A stretch of DNA of 64,000 bases, taken from assembly GCF_028736155.1 (NCBI RefSeq), contig NZ_CP117879.1:4526001-4590000 (forward strand), written 5' to 3'. Below are positions 51,772 through 59,974 of the stretch, piece after piece. The translations under genes and the position numbers were made by a program. The notes beneath the pieces were generated by a model. That model saw only the letters and a list, made by a program, of their open reading frames with translations. It ran no database searches and was not told the DNA's origin. Source of the stretch: Flavobacterium sp. KACC 22763. GTDB taxonomy: Bacteria > Bacteroidota > Bacteroidia > Flavobacteriales > Flavobacteriaceae. Within the stretch, counting starts at the first letter, position 1, and each line of letters opens with the position of its first letter.

Positions 51772-52356
51772 ATGTCTCAAAAATTTAAAAATAAATATCG
51801 AATTCCATCTTCGCGATTGCAAAATTGGGATTATGGTGCAAATGGTGCTTATTTTATAACTATTTGTACTAAAAATAGGGAATGTTATTTTGGAGATATT
51901 ATTGATTCTACATTGGAGGCATCGGAATTAGGAATATTGGCAGAAAAATATTGGTTAGATATTCCGGAACATTTTCCGTATGTCGAATTGGGTAATTTTG
52001 TGATTATGCCAAATCACGTTCATGGGATTTTAATTATCGATAAAAACGCATCGGTTTCCGTAGAGACGCGATTAATCGCGTCTCCACAATTAATCGCGTC
52101 TCTACCCGAAACAATATATAAAACAGGTGGTTTTGCCGGGAATAAAAACCCCATGCTGCACGATAATATTTCGAGAATTATAAGATGGTATAAAGGAAGA
52201 TGTTCTTTTGAGATGAAAAAAATACATGTTGATTTTGGTTGGCAACCGCGTTTTCATGATCATATCATTAGAAATGAAAAATCTTTTGAAACCATACAAA
52301 ATTATATAGAAAACAATCCGTTGAATTGGAATAAAGACAAATTTTATGGAAAATAG
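51772..52356 (+). CDS. REP-associated tyrosine transposase (RAYT, Y1 HUH family)
   Basis: This 194-residue single-strand DNA transposase of the IS200/IS605-related Y1 superfamily has the HUH motif in MPNHVHGILII (His82, His84) and a candidate catalytic tyrosine Tyr140 in RIIRWYKGR. Family markers WDYGANGAYFITICT (19-33) and IENNPLNW (179-186) are present. Residues 97-113 (ETRLIASPQLIASLP) are encoded by copies of the GTAGAGACGCGATTAATCGCGTCTC palindrome inserted in frame between the HUH and tyrosine parts. Further copies and a 28-bp tandem array follow the gene, the expected RAYT-REP partnership. Confidence 0.9.
   Translation: MSQKFKNKYRIPSSRLQNWDYGANGAYFITICTKNRECYFGDIIDSTLEASELGILAEKYWLDIPEHFPYVELGNFVIMPNHVHGILIIDKNASVSVETRLIASPQLIASLPETIYKTGGFAGNKNPMLHDNISRIIRWYKGRCSFEMKKIHVDFGWQPRFHDHIIRNEKSFETIQNYIENNPLNWNKDKFYGK
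52060..52105. repeat. REP palindromes inside the RAYT coding sequence
   Basis: A 26-bp palindrome built on GAGACGCG-ATTAAT-CGCGTCTC occupies 52060-52085; a partial second copy (ATTAATCGCGTCTCTAC) ends at 52105. Both are translated in frame as part of the transposase. Confidence 0.9.
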
Positions 52357-52379
52357 AACAAAAACAATCCCGAATAACG

Positions 52380-52510
52380 GTAGAGACGCGATTAATCGCG
52401 TCTCTATTATTTTAGAAAGATAATCGCGTCTCTATTATTTTAGAAAGATAATCGCGTCTCTATTTTTTAGAAAGATTAGTCGCGTCTCTATTATTTAGAG
52501 AGATTATTCG
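52380..52510. repeat. REP palindrome plus 28-bp tandem array
   Basis: A full REP palindrome is at 52380-52406. It overlaps the start of a tandem array of a 28-bp unit: TCTCTATTATTTTAGAAAGATAATCGCG at 52401-52428, an identical copy at 52429-52456, a variant at 52457-52484, and a 26-bp degenerate copy at 52485-52510. Each unit keeps one half of the palindrome. The rest of the gap (52511-52699) shows no gene. Confidence 0.9.
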
Positions 52511-52699
52511 ATTAAAAATAGAATCAGTTTTGAAGATATTGATTTAGAACAAAAAGAGTTTGATGATTTATAAATCAAAAAATCTTGATTCATAAGATCT
52601 TCCAAAAAATCTAAAAAAAGAAAAAATAGCAAAATACATAGTCCTAAAAAGTTATTTTCAAAATACGGTTTCCCACATTATTTTATTCTAGAAATATTA

Positions 52700-52707
52700 T
52701 ATATTTG
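52700..52707 (+). promoter_or_regulatory. -7 box of the speD operon
   Basis: TATATTTG matches TAnnTTTG exactly and lies 26 bp before the ATG at 52733. No TTG is present at the -33 position, so an activator may be needed. Genes from 52733 to 58856 have no other obvious promoter. Confidence 0.55.
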
Positions 52708-52732
52708 GCGCTTGTGTAATATAAATAACTTA

Positions 52733-53095
52733 ATGGATTTACCTCCTTATTCGCCAGGATTGCATAAACTGGTTACTCTACATGTCGACGAAATCTCTAA
52801 GCTTACCAATAGCAAAGGCTTTGTTGCAGTTACCAATTCCATTTTAGAAAAATACGAACTTGAGAAGGTTGGCGTTGTGGTGCATGACTTCGAGAACGAA
52901 AGTTTTACAATCTCGTATTGTCTTAAAGAATCTCATATTTGTATACACACTTGGCCAGAATATAATCAGTTAACTTTGGATGTTTACTTGTGCAATTATC
53001 TTCAGGATAATTCAGGAAAAGTGCGTGCCGTTATGGCTGATTATGTTGCCTATTTTGAAGCAGAAATAATTAAAGATTTTGAAATTAACCGATAA
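52733..53095 (+). CDS. speD: S-adenosylmethionine decarboxylase proenzyme (SpeD/SpeH class)
   Basis: This makes decarboxylated AdoMet, the aminopropyl donor for spermidine. The 120-residue prokaryotic class 1B enzyme shows ESHICIHTWPE at 66-76: Ser67 is the expected self-cleavage site that becomes the pyruvoyl cofactor, with His72 and Cys87 at the same spacing (+5 and +15) as in the characterised Thermotoga enzyme. The TTG at 52712 is rejected because it overlaps the predicted transcription start. It is the first gene of a seven-gene operon that also encodes a membrane spermidine synthase-like protein. Confidence 0.93.
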   Translation: MDLPPYSPGLHKLVTLHVDEISKLTNSKGFVAVTNSILEKYELEKVGVVVHDFENESFTISYCLKESHICIHTWPEYNQLTLDVYLCNYLQDNSGKVRAVMADYVAYFEAEIIKDFEINR

Positions 53096-53098
53096 GAT

Positions 53099-54325
53099 AT
53101 GAAGATTCCTTGTTACGATTGTAATGTAGAAACCGAATTAGAGGTTGGTTTTGAATTAGTCAATTTTGTTTGTCCTATATGTCGCAGTTTATATGAAGCT
53201 GACGATGATGGAAAATTTCGCAGAAAATCAAAATATAAAGCAGAAACAGAAACATATCCGCTAGTTATTGGCGAAACTGGTTTCTTAAAAGGAAGCGAAT
53301 ATAAGGTAACTGGTATTTTGAGAAAAAAAGTACATCCAGATTATAGATGGACAGAATTTATTTTGCAAAATGAAGCTAAAGAGTTTCTGTATCTTTCTGT
53401 TTCAAACGGGCACTGGATGATGCTTACCGAAATGGAAAAGATTGACGATCTAAAAAAAGGAGTTAAAGTTCTGGATTATGAAGGTCAAGATTATGATCTG
53501 TTTGAACATTCTGATGCTGAAATAATCGATGCAAAAGGATTTTTTGATTTTCAGCTTTCAAACAAAAAAATACATTTGGCCGAATTTATAAATCCGCCAT
53601 ATATTGTTTCGGTAGAAAAAATGAATAATGTTCAGACTGCTTTTCACGGCGAATATGTTAGTAAAAGCAAAATCAGAAAAGCATTTCCAGGAATAAAGTT
53701 ACCGTATCAGTTTGGAACAGGTATGATTCAGCCGTCTCTTTTTGATCTTAAAAATACAGCCATTATTTTCTGTCTTTTCGCTTTATTGATTCTAACAGCA
53801 AATTGGTATATTTATAAAGATCAGGTAGAGCAGAACGTTTTTAATAGTACAATTAAGTTCAGCGAATTTGATAATAAAGAAATTACCACTCCTTCTTTTG
53901 TACTCAAAGGCGCTTCGGCTCCTATGACCATTAGTGTTTCTACTGGGGTTAATAATTCATGGGCCAATTTGAACATTGCTTTAATTAATGAAGATAATGG
54001 CGATGAGATTTATGCCAACAAAGATATTGAATACTATTATGGTTATTCTGAAGGAGAATCGTGGACAGAAGGAAGTCAGTCTGAGAAATTTAATATTTGT
54101 GGAGTAAAGGCAGGCAGATATCACCTTTCAATAACGCCAATGAAAGCTCCAGAAGATCTTACCAACAGCGAGATGAATGTTAAGGTAGTTTGGAATCAGC
54201 CTTCTAACCGAAATGTCTGGTTGGTTATTATTGCGATGGTTGTGATTTATTTCATAATACGATATTTTAAAAATCAATTTGAAAAACAGAGATGGGCAGA
54301 CAGTTCCTACTCAACTTATGAATAA
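53099..54325 (+). CDS. DUF4178 membrane protein with zinc ribbon
   Basis: This 408-residue protein has an N-terminal zinc-ribbon-like pair of CxxC motifs (Cys5/Cys8 and Cys25/Cys28), a DUF4178 region around residues 55-205 (GETGFLKGSEYKVTGILRKK, WTEFILQNEAKEFLYLSVSN), a TM helix near 220-238, an extracytoplasmic beta-rich domain (about 245-370) and a second TM helix near 376-391. The gene begins 3 bp after speD. DUF4178, DUF350, SpeD and spermidine synthase-like genes are known to cluster in other bacteria; the molecular role of DUF4178 is not established. Confidence 0.85.
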   Translation: MKIPCYDCNVETELEVGFELVNFVCPICRSLYEADDDGKFRRKSKYKAETETYPLVIGETGFLKGSEYKVTGILRKKVHPDYRWTEFILQNEAKEFLYLSVSNGHWMMLTEMEKIDDLKKGVKVLDYEGQDYDLFEHSDAEIIDAKGFFDFQLSNKKIHLAEFINPPYIVSVEKMNNVQTAFHGEYVSKSKIRKAFPGIKLPYQFGTGMIQPSLFDLKNTAIIFCLFALLILTANWYIYKDQVEQNVFNSTIKFSEFDNKEITTPSFVLKGASAPMTISVSTGVNNSWANLNIALINEDNGDEIYANKDIEYYYGYSEGESWTEGSQSEKFNICGVKAGRYHLSITPMKAPEDLTNSEMNVKVVWNQPSNRNVWLVIIAMVVIYFIIRYFKNQFEKQRWADSSYSTYE

Positions 54326-54326
54326 T

Positions 54327-54512
54327 ATGAAAAGAATTTCAGATTTCTTTACCAATAATTGGGCGCCATTAGCAATTGGATTCTTTTGCTTTGGAGTTTA
54401 CATCTATTTTGCTCTTGCAGGAAATAGAATCTGTGATTGTGAATCGACAGAAAATTATAAATCAACAACGAGCGGAAGCCGTTCATCATACAATCATTTT
54501 TACCACAAATAA
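54327..54512 (+). CDS. Small single-pass membrane protein
   Basis: This 61-residue protein has one transmembrane helix (about 12-32, NWAPLAIGFFCFGVYIYFAL) and a short Cys-Ser-rich tail (RICDCE). The ATG at 54327 lies just after the DUF4178 stop; an ATG at 54318 in the same frame would overlap it. No family is recognised. Its conserved position inside the operon argues for a real gene. Confidence 0.65.
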   Translation: MKRISDFFTNNWAPLAIGFFCFGVYIYFALAGNRICDCESTENYKSTTSGSRSSYNHFYHK

Positions 54513-54524
54513 AAACTATCAAAT

Positions 54525-54740
54525 ATGGAATTATTTCACGCACAGCCAATAGTAAACTCAATTCTTTATTCTTTTTTAGGAATTGTAATTTTATTAATCG
54601 GGTATTATATTATCGAAAAATTGACTCCAGAAAATACTTGGAAAGAAGTTGTAGAAAAAAATAATGTTGCTGTTGCCATTGTTTTGGCAGCATTTATCAT
54701 CGGGATTTCCATGATTATTAGTGCCGCAATTCATGGGTAA
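54525..54740 (+). CDS. DUF350 membrane protein
   Basis: This 71-residue protein has two transmembrane helices (about 12-30 and 48-68) with the DUF350 features EKLTPENTWKEVVEKNNVAV and AAFIIGISMIISAAIHG. DUF350 (YjfL-type) proteins occur with PspA-like and polyamine genes in envelope-stress loci. It overlaps the next gene by 8 bp. Confidence 0.85.
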   Translation: MELFHAQPIVNSILYSFLGIVILLIGYYIIEKLTPENTWKEVVEKNNVAVAIVLAAFIIGISMIISAAIHG

Positions 54741-56253
54741 AAAGTTTCTTAGGTTTGAATTTCTTTTACTTTTTGCCGTATTTATAATTGCTACTTGCGG
54801 ACTTATTTATGAGTTGGTTGCAGGAACTTTGGCGAGTTATTTATTGGGCGATTCGGTAAAACAGTTTTCATTTATTATTGGCGTATACCTGTTTTCGATG
54901 GGTATAGGCTCCTTTTTTTCGAAGTTTTTTCACAAGAATCTGCTCAATACTTTTGTTGAAATCGAAATTCTGGTTGGACTTATTGGAGGTTTAAGCTCAG
55001 TAGTTTTGTTTCTGCTTTTTGAAAATGTCGGTTCTTTTCAATTCATTTTATATTTATTTGTTTTCGTAACCGGATTTTTGGTCGGATTAGAGATTCCGCT
55101 TTTAATGAATATTTTAAAAGATAGAGTCGAGTTTAAAGATCTGGTTTCGAATGTTTTTACTTTTGATTATATCGGAGCGCTTTTAGCTTCGATACTTTTT
55201 CCGTTGGTTTTAGTTCCGAAATTAGGAATCATGGGAACTTCTCTTTTCTTCGGAATGATCAATGTAAGCATTGCCATTGCTTTATGCTTTTTATTAAAAA
55301 GAGAATTAAAGAAACCTTCTTTATTAAGAGCAAAAGCCGTTTTCTCTTTTGTATTATTATTGGCAGTTTTTATTTTTTCGAATGATATTCTAGCCTATTC
55401 AGAAGGGAAATTATATGGAGAAAATATCATTTATACAAACTCAACACCGTACCAGCGTATCGTTTTAACGCATAATAAGAGCGATTACAGGCTTTATTTG
55501 AATAATAACCTACAATTTAGTTCTGCAGATGAATATCGTTATCACGAAGCTCTTGTGCATCCGGCAATGTCGATGGCAAAAAGCGTCAAAAACGTTTTGG
55601 TTTTGGGGGGCGGAGACGGTCTCGCGGTTCGTGAAATCTTGAAATACAAAGACGTTCAGAAAGTGACTTTGGTAGATTTGGATGAAGGAATGACAAAACT
55701 GTTTAAAACCAATACAGTTTTAACCAATTTCAATCAAAATTCGTTAAATAATCCTAAAGTTACCGTAATCAATACCGACGCTTATATTTGGGCGAAAAAC
55801 AACAAGGAAAAATACGATGTCGCGATAATTGACTTTCCAGATCCGTCCAATTATAGTTTGGGAAAATTGTATTCGCTGAATTTTTATCAAACCATAAAAA
55901 CCATTTTAAAGCCAGATGCGGCGGTTGTAATACAAACTACGTCGCCTTATTTTGCGCCAAAGTCATTTTGGTGTATCAATAAAACGGTGATGCAGGTTTT
56001 TCAGCAGGTTGATGCTTATCATGCGTATGTTCCATCGTTTGGAGAATGGGGTTATACGATTGCCATAAATGGTTTCGGGACGACTTTTAATACCGTAAAC
56101 CGAAAAGCAGACGGATTGAAGTTTTACAATTATCAATTTGACCGATTCAATTATTTTACAAATGATATGATTTCAAACCAAATCGAAATCAATCGTTTAG
56201 ACAACCAGATTTTAGTACGCTATTTTGATGAAGAGTGGGGAAAACTGCAATAA
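54733..56253 (+). CDS. Membrane-embedded spermidine synthase-like aminopropyltransferase
   Basis: This 506-residue protein has a multi-pass N-terminal half (about seven helices within residues 1-210) fused to a cytoplasmic spermidine synthase domain. The synthase part has LYLNNNLQFSSADEYRYHEA near 250, motif I VLGGGDGLAVREILKY near 289, and the active-site loop IIDFPDPSNYSLGKLYS near 365. It would use decarboxylated AdoMet made by SpeD. ATG at 54733 overlaps the DUF350 stop by 8 bp. The acceptor molecule may be a membrane substrate rather than putrescine; that is inference. Confidence 0.9.
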   Translation: MGKKFLRFEFLLLFAVFIIATCGLIYELVAGTLASYLLGDSVKQFSFIIGVYLFSMGIGSFFSKFFHKNLLNTFVEIEILVGLIGGLSSVVLFLLFENVGSFQFILYLFVFVTGFLVGLEIPLLMNILKDRVEFKDLVSNVFTFDYIGALLASILFPLVLVPKLGIMGTSLFFGMINVSIAIALCFLLKRELKKPSLLRAKAVFSFVLLLAVFIFSNDILAYSEGKLYGENIIYTNSTPYQRIVLTHNKSDYRLYLNNNLQFSSADEYRYHEALVHPAMSMAKSVKNVLVLGGGDGLAVREILKYKDVQKVTLVDLDEGMTKLFKTNTVLTNFNQNSLNNPKVTVINTDAYIWAKNNKEKYDVAIIDFPDPSNYSLGKLYSLNFYQTIKTILKPDAAVVIQTTSPYFAPKSFWCINKTVMQVFQQVDAYHAYVPSFGEWGYTIAINGFGTTFNTVNRKADGLKFYNYQFDRFNYFTNDMISNQIEINRLDNQILVRYFDEEWGKLQ

Positions 56254-57856
56254 ATCCAGAAGGAGTTTTTTAAAAGTAGTTGGTGCGGCACTAATTGCGG
56301 TTCCGTTTCTGCAGTTTTGTTCTGATAAAATTGCCGTAATGATGATTCGTTTATCTGGAACCAAACACTTGCTTGGGCATCGTTTATGGATTAAAGATTT
56401 TCCTAAACCGACAAAACAAATCCAAATTCCGTATTTGATTGTTGGCGGAGGAATTTCTGGTTTAAGTGCGGCTCGCCAATTTCATAAAAAAGGAATTTCT
56501 GATTTTCTGATAGTAGAATTAGAAAATCATTTGGGAGGAAACTCTTCCAACGGAGAAAATAAATATTCCAAATATCCTTTAGGCGCGCATTATTTGCCAT
56601 TGCCGAATTTTCAGGATAAAGAATTACTTCATTTTTTAGAAGAAGAAAAAATCATTTTTGGCTACAGCGAAAAAGGATTTCCAATTTTTGATGAATTGCA
56701 ATTGACTTTTGCGCCAGACGAACGTTTGTTCTATAAAAACAATTGGCAGGAAGGTGTCGTTCCAAAGGAAGGAAACTTGATTTCTGATGATCTGGAGTTT
56801 GATAAATTCTTCAAAAAAATGGATGCGTTTAGAACCGCCAGAGGAGAAGACCAGAAGTATTTATTTGATATTCCGCTTTATCTTTCTTCGTCTGATATTG
56901 AAACAAGAGCTTTGGATAAAATCACGATGAAGCAGTGGTTCAAAGACAATCATTTTACATCTGAACCTTTATACAATTATATCGATTATTGCTGTAAAGA
57001 CGATTTTGGTTTAGGAATCGAATATGTTTCGGCTTGGGCTGGAATTCATTATTTTGCGGGAAGAAAACAAGATTCTACACCCGAAAAACACGACAGCGTT
57101 TTGACTTGGCCTGAAGGAAATTCGCGTTTAGCCAATCATCTGAAAAAATATACGAAAGACAAAACGCTCAAAAATCATTTGGTTTATGATGTCAAAGTAG
57201 AAAACAATAAAGTGATTGCAAAAGCTTTTGATGATGTCAATAAAATATCGGTTGAAATTATTGCCGATAAAGTCATCATGTCGTCTCCGCAATTTGTAAA
57301 TCAATATTTGATTAAAGACCGAAAAACATTTACCAAAGATTTTCATTACACGCCTTGGCTTTTGGCAACGCTGATTGTAAACGATTTATCGGATAATTTT
57401 AGTTTTCCGCTTTCTTGGGACAATGTCATTTATGATGCGAAAGGTTTAGGATATGTTTACGATCAGCATCAAACATTGAATCAGGTTCAGGATAAAAAAG
57501 TGATTACGTATTACTATAGTTTCTCTTCGGCTGATTTGAAGAAAACGAGAAAAGAGCTTTATAAAAAAGATAAAGAATACTGGAAACAGTTTGTTCTGAA
57601 CGATTTAAAAGTCGCGCATAAGGATATTGAAGAATGTACAGAAGATATAGAAGTATTTCTTTTAGGCCACGGAATGATTTCGCCAGCGCCAGGATTTATT
57701 TTTGGTGAAGCGAAGAAAAATGCAAAGCAGAATATTCAAAATAAGATTTATTTCGCCCATAGTGATTTATCAGGAATTTCGATTTTTGAAGAAGCTTTTC
57801 ATCAGGGAATTAATGTTGTAAATGAAATTGTAGATGGAACAACCTTGGATTCATAA
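56228..57856 (+). CDS. Tat-exported FAD-dependent oxidoreductase
   Basis: This 542-residue flavoprotein has a twin-arginine signal (SRRSFLKVVGAALIAVPFLQ) with a possible lipobox Cys (LQFC) directly after. The FAD-binding Rossmann motif IVGGGISGLSAARQ is near residue 65, and an amine oxidase/NAD(P)-binding-8-like layout follows (GGNSSNGENK, C-terminal GISIFEEAFHQGINVVNEI). Tat export fits a folded cofactor-containing enzyme working outside the cytoplasm. It overlaps the preceding gene by 26 bp. An amine oxidase role on a polyamine product would fit the operon but is inference. Confidence 0.87.
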   Translation: MKSGENCNKSRRSFLKVVGAALIAVPFLQFCSDKIAVMMIRLSGTKHLLGHRLWIKDFPKPTKQIQIPYLIVGGGISGLSAARQFHKKGISDFLIVELENHLGGNSSNGENKYSKYPLGAHYLPLPNFQDKELLHFLEEEKIIFGYSEKGFPIFDELQLTFAPDERLFYKNNWQEGVVPKEGNLISDDLEFDKFFKKMDAFRTARGEDQKYLFDIPLYLSSSDIETRALDKITMKQWFKDNHFTSEPLYNYIDYCCKDDFGLGIEYVSAWAGIHYFAGRKQDSTPEKHDSVLTWPEGNSRLANHLKKYTKDKTLKNHLVYDVKVENNKVIAKAFDDVNKISVEIIADKVIMSSPQFVNQYLIKDRKTFTKDFHYTPWLLATLIVNDLSDNFSFPLSWDNVIYDAKGLGYVYDQHQTLNQVQDKKVITYYYSFSSADLKKTRKELYKKDKEYWKQFVLNDLKVAHKDIEECTEDIEVFLLGHGMISPAPGFIFGEAKKNAKQNIQNKIYFAHSDLSGISIFEEAFHQGINVVNEIVDGTTLDS

Positions 57857-58856
57857 AGCCAAAACCGATTTGACTTTTATAATTGGTCCGTCATTTTTTG
57901 TATTGGCGATCATTTTTATTTTTCAGGATTACATTGCTCAGATTGAAGAGAATTATTCTTTTTACACATGGCTTTTTCTGATTGTTTTTATAGATGTAGC
58001 ACACGTTTATGCAACTTTATTCAAAACGTATTTTGTTGCCGATGAATTTCAGAAACAAAAAAGAAGATTAGTTCTGTTGCCACTTTTTTGTTTTGTAACC
58101 GGAATTGTGCTTTTCTCTTTCGGAAGTTTAGTTTTTTGGTCATTTTTGGCTTACGTTGCTGTTTTTCACTTCATCAGGCAGCAATACGGATTCATGAGAT
58201 TGTATGCGAGAAAAGAGGTGAAAACTAAAATCTCGGTTTGGATTGATAATTTAGCGATTTATGCTTCAACTGGATACCCGATGCTGTATTGGTTTTTTTC
58301 GTCAAAGCGAAAGTTCAATTGGTTTGTAGAAAATGAATTTTTTAGGTTTGAAAATCAAAGAATTCTCGAAGTCCTGTTTTGGATTTATATTGCAATTTTG
58401 ATTTTGTATGTCGTTTATACCACTGTAAAGTCAATTCAGAATAGATTTTTTAATATTCCGAAAAACAGCATTATCCTAGGAACGGCCTTGTCTTGGTATT
58501 TTGGAATTGTATATTTTAATGACGATTTGATTTTTACTTTATTGAATGTCGTTTCGCATGGAATTCCGTATATGGCTTTGGTTTATTTTAAAGAAATCGA
58601 TGGGAAATCAGCTTCGGAATTAGGAAATTTATCTTTCTTAAAACAATACAAAGGACTTTTGATTTACATTGGAATTCTTTTAGTAATCGCCTTTTCGGAA
58701 GAGTTTCTTTGGGAATTTTTTGTCTGGAATGAAAATATCAACATAAGCAGTTTCGATTTCTCAAGCTGGCAGATTCTGTTAGTTCCTTTGTTGACTGTAC
58801 CGCAGTTTACGCATTACTTATTAGATGGGTTTATTTGGAAGTCTAAAAAAGGATAA
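57834..58856 (+). CDS. Polytopic membrane protein of the speD operon
   Basis: This 340-residue protein has about eight hydrophobic helices (near 12-32, 42-62, 80-100, 103-123, 183-205, 218-235, 262-282, 305-325). It contains several His residues in loops or helix ends (AHVYATLFKTYF, FHFIRQQYGFM, SHGIPYMALVY, FTHYLLDGFIW). These could bind a metal or haem, but I recognise no family. It overlaps the FAD oxidoreductase gene by 23 bp and ends the operon. Confidence 0.8.
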   Translation: MEQPWIHKAKTDLTFIIGPSFFVLAIIFIFQDYIAQIEENYSFYTWLFLIVFIDVAHVYATLFKTYFVADEFQKQKRRLVLLPLFCFVTGIVLFSFGSLVFWSFLAYVAVFHFIRQQYGFMRLYARKEVKTKISVWIDNLAIYASTGYPMLYWFFSSKRKFNWFVENEFFRFENQRILEVLFWIYIAILILYVVYTTVKSIQNRFFNIPKNSIILGTALSWYFGIVYFNDDLIFTLLNVVSHGIPYMALVYFKEIDGKSASELGNLSFLKQYKGLLIYIGILLVIAFSEEFLWEFFVWNENINISSFDFSSWQILLVPLLTVPQFTHYLLDGFIWKSKKG

Positions 58857-58885
58857 TAAAAATCAAGATTAATTCAATTCGAGAG

Positions 58886-58933
58886 AAATGACATTTCTTG
58901 TTGTGGACGACCAACAAATAAGATGTCATTTTA
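58886..58933 (+). terminator. Probable terminator of the speD operon
   Basis: An imperfect hairpin pairs AAATGACAT and TTGTTG with CAACAA and ATGTCATTT around TGGACGAC, followed by TTTTATT. It stands between convergent genes. Confidence 0.55.
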
Positions 58934-58945
58934 TTAGTGTTCTCT

Positions 58946-59902
58946 TTAATTTTTACCAGAGTTCAACCAAACAACATTTTGTTCCGATTGATGATCTTGT
59001 CCAATAATATCTCTGTACAATTCTGGTCTTCGAGCTTTTATATACCGATTTCCTCCAGCCTGAATACATTTTTCTGGCGTAAGCACAGCCGTTGCGAAAG
59101 AATCGTCAAAAGTGCGGCATTCTGCCAAAATATCTCCAAAAGGATCAATAATCATAGAACAGCCGTTTTTTAATTGATCGTCGTCCATACCAATTGGGTT
59201 CGAAAATATCGCATAAACAGCATTGTCGTACGCTCTTGCCGGAAGCCATTTCATTAGCCAATCACGGCCTTTCATTCCGTCAAATTCTAATCGTAGCGAA
59301 GTTGGATCTGTTTCTCGGTTTTCCCAAAGCTGCGGTGCCACAAAGCCAGCACCAGGTCGGGTAGAGGGAGTACACATAGTTACATGAGGCATAAAAATAA
59401 TATCGGCTCCTAGAAGTTTTGTTGCGCGAACATTTTCGATAATATTATTGTCGTAACAAATTAAAATACCGCATTTCCAGCCTTCAATTTCAAAAATACA
59501 ATAATGATCTCCAGGCGTTAAATACGGATTTATAAAAGGATGCAGTTTTCGGTATTTGGCTACTAAACCATTTTTATCCACACAAACATAAGCTTTGAAT
59601 AGATTATCGTTTTCATCTTTTTCGAAAAGTCCTGCTAATATTACAATGTTATTGTTTTTGGCAATTTCAATCAATTTTAGAATGCTTTCGCCACTAGGAA
59701 TCAATTCTGCCAAGTCCAGCATTTGTTCTTTAGATAAATTCCTTGCAAATGTATATCCAGTTATAGAACATTCATGGAAGGAAATCACATCGCAGTTTTC
59801 GTCAGACGCCTTTTGAGAAAGTTTTTCAATGACAGATAAGTTATAGTTTTTATCGCCGCTTTTGTTTTCAAACTGAGCTGTGGCTATTTTTAGATTTTTC
59901 AT
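58946..59902 (-). CDS. Carbon-nitrogen hydrolase (nitrilase superfamily)
   Basis: This 318-residue cytoplasmic amidase has the catalytic triad: Glu44 in SFHECSITGY, Lys119 in YRKLHPF, Cys149 in CGILICYDNNI. Similar proteins act on amides or N-carbamoyl compounds. It is convergent with the speD operon and precedes, on the same strand, an AraC regulator gene 72 bp upstream that may control it. The exact substrate cannot be told. Confidence 0.9.
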   Translation of the reverse strand: MKNLKIATAQFENKSGDKNYNLSVIEKLSQKASDENCDVISFHECSITGYTFARNLSKEQMLDLAELIPSGESILKLIEIAKNNNIVILAGLFEKDENDNLFKAYVCVDKNGLVAKYRKLHPFINPYLTPGDHYCIFEIEGWKCGILICYDNNIIENVRATKLLGADIIFMPHVTMCTPSTRPGAGFVAPQLWENRETDPTSLRLEFDGMKGRDWLMKWLPARAYDNAVYAIFSNPIGMDDDQLKNGCSMIIDPFGDILAECRTFDDSFATAVLTPEKCIQAGGNRYIKARRPELYRDIIGQDHQSEQNVVWLNSGKN

Positions 59903-59974
59903 ATTGTAAGCTATTCATTATTTGAATCAAAAATAGCCTTATCAATACATTATGAATTGTACAAAACCGACATT

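Noticed and set aside
51674..51859. A 61-residue open frame directly before and overlapping the RAYT gene
   Set aside because: It starts with a non-ATG codon, overlaps the transposase start in another frame and has no recognisable domain or promoter.
52401..52510. Possible CRISPR array (28-bp repeats)
   Set aside because: The units are directly adjacent with no spacers, and no cas genes are present; it is a tandem array derived from the REP element.
51464..52710. Possible genomic island integrated at tRNA-Ser
   Set aside because: There is no integrase, and I found no repeat of the tRNA 3' end downstream; the terminator and the speD operon follow normally.
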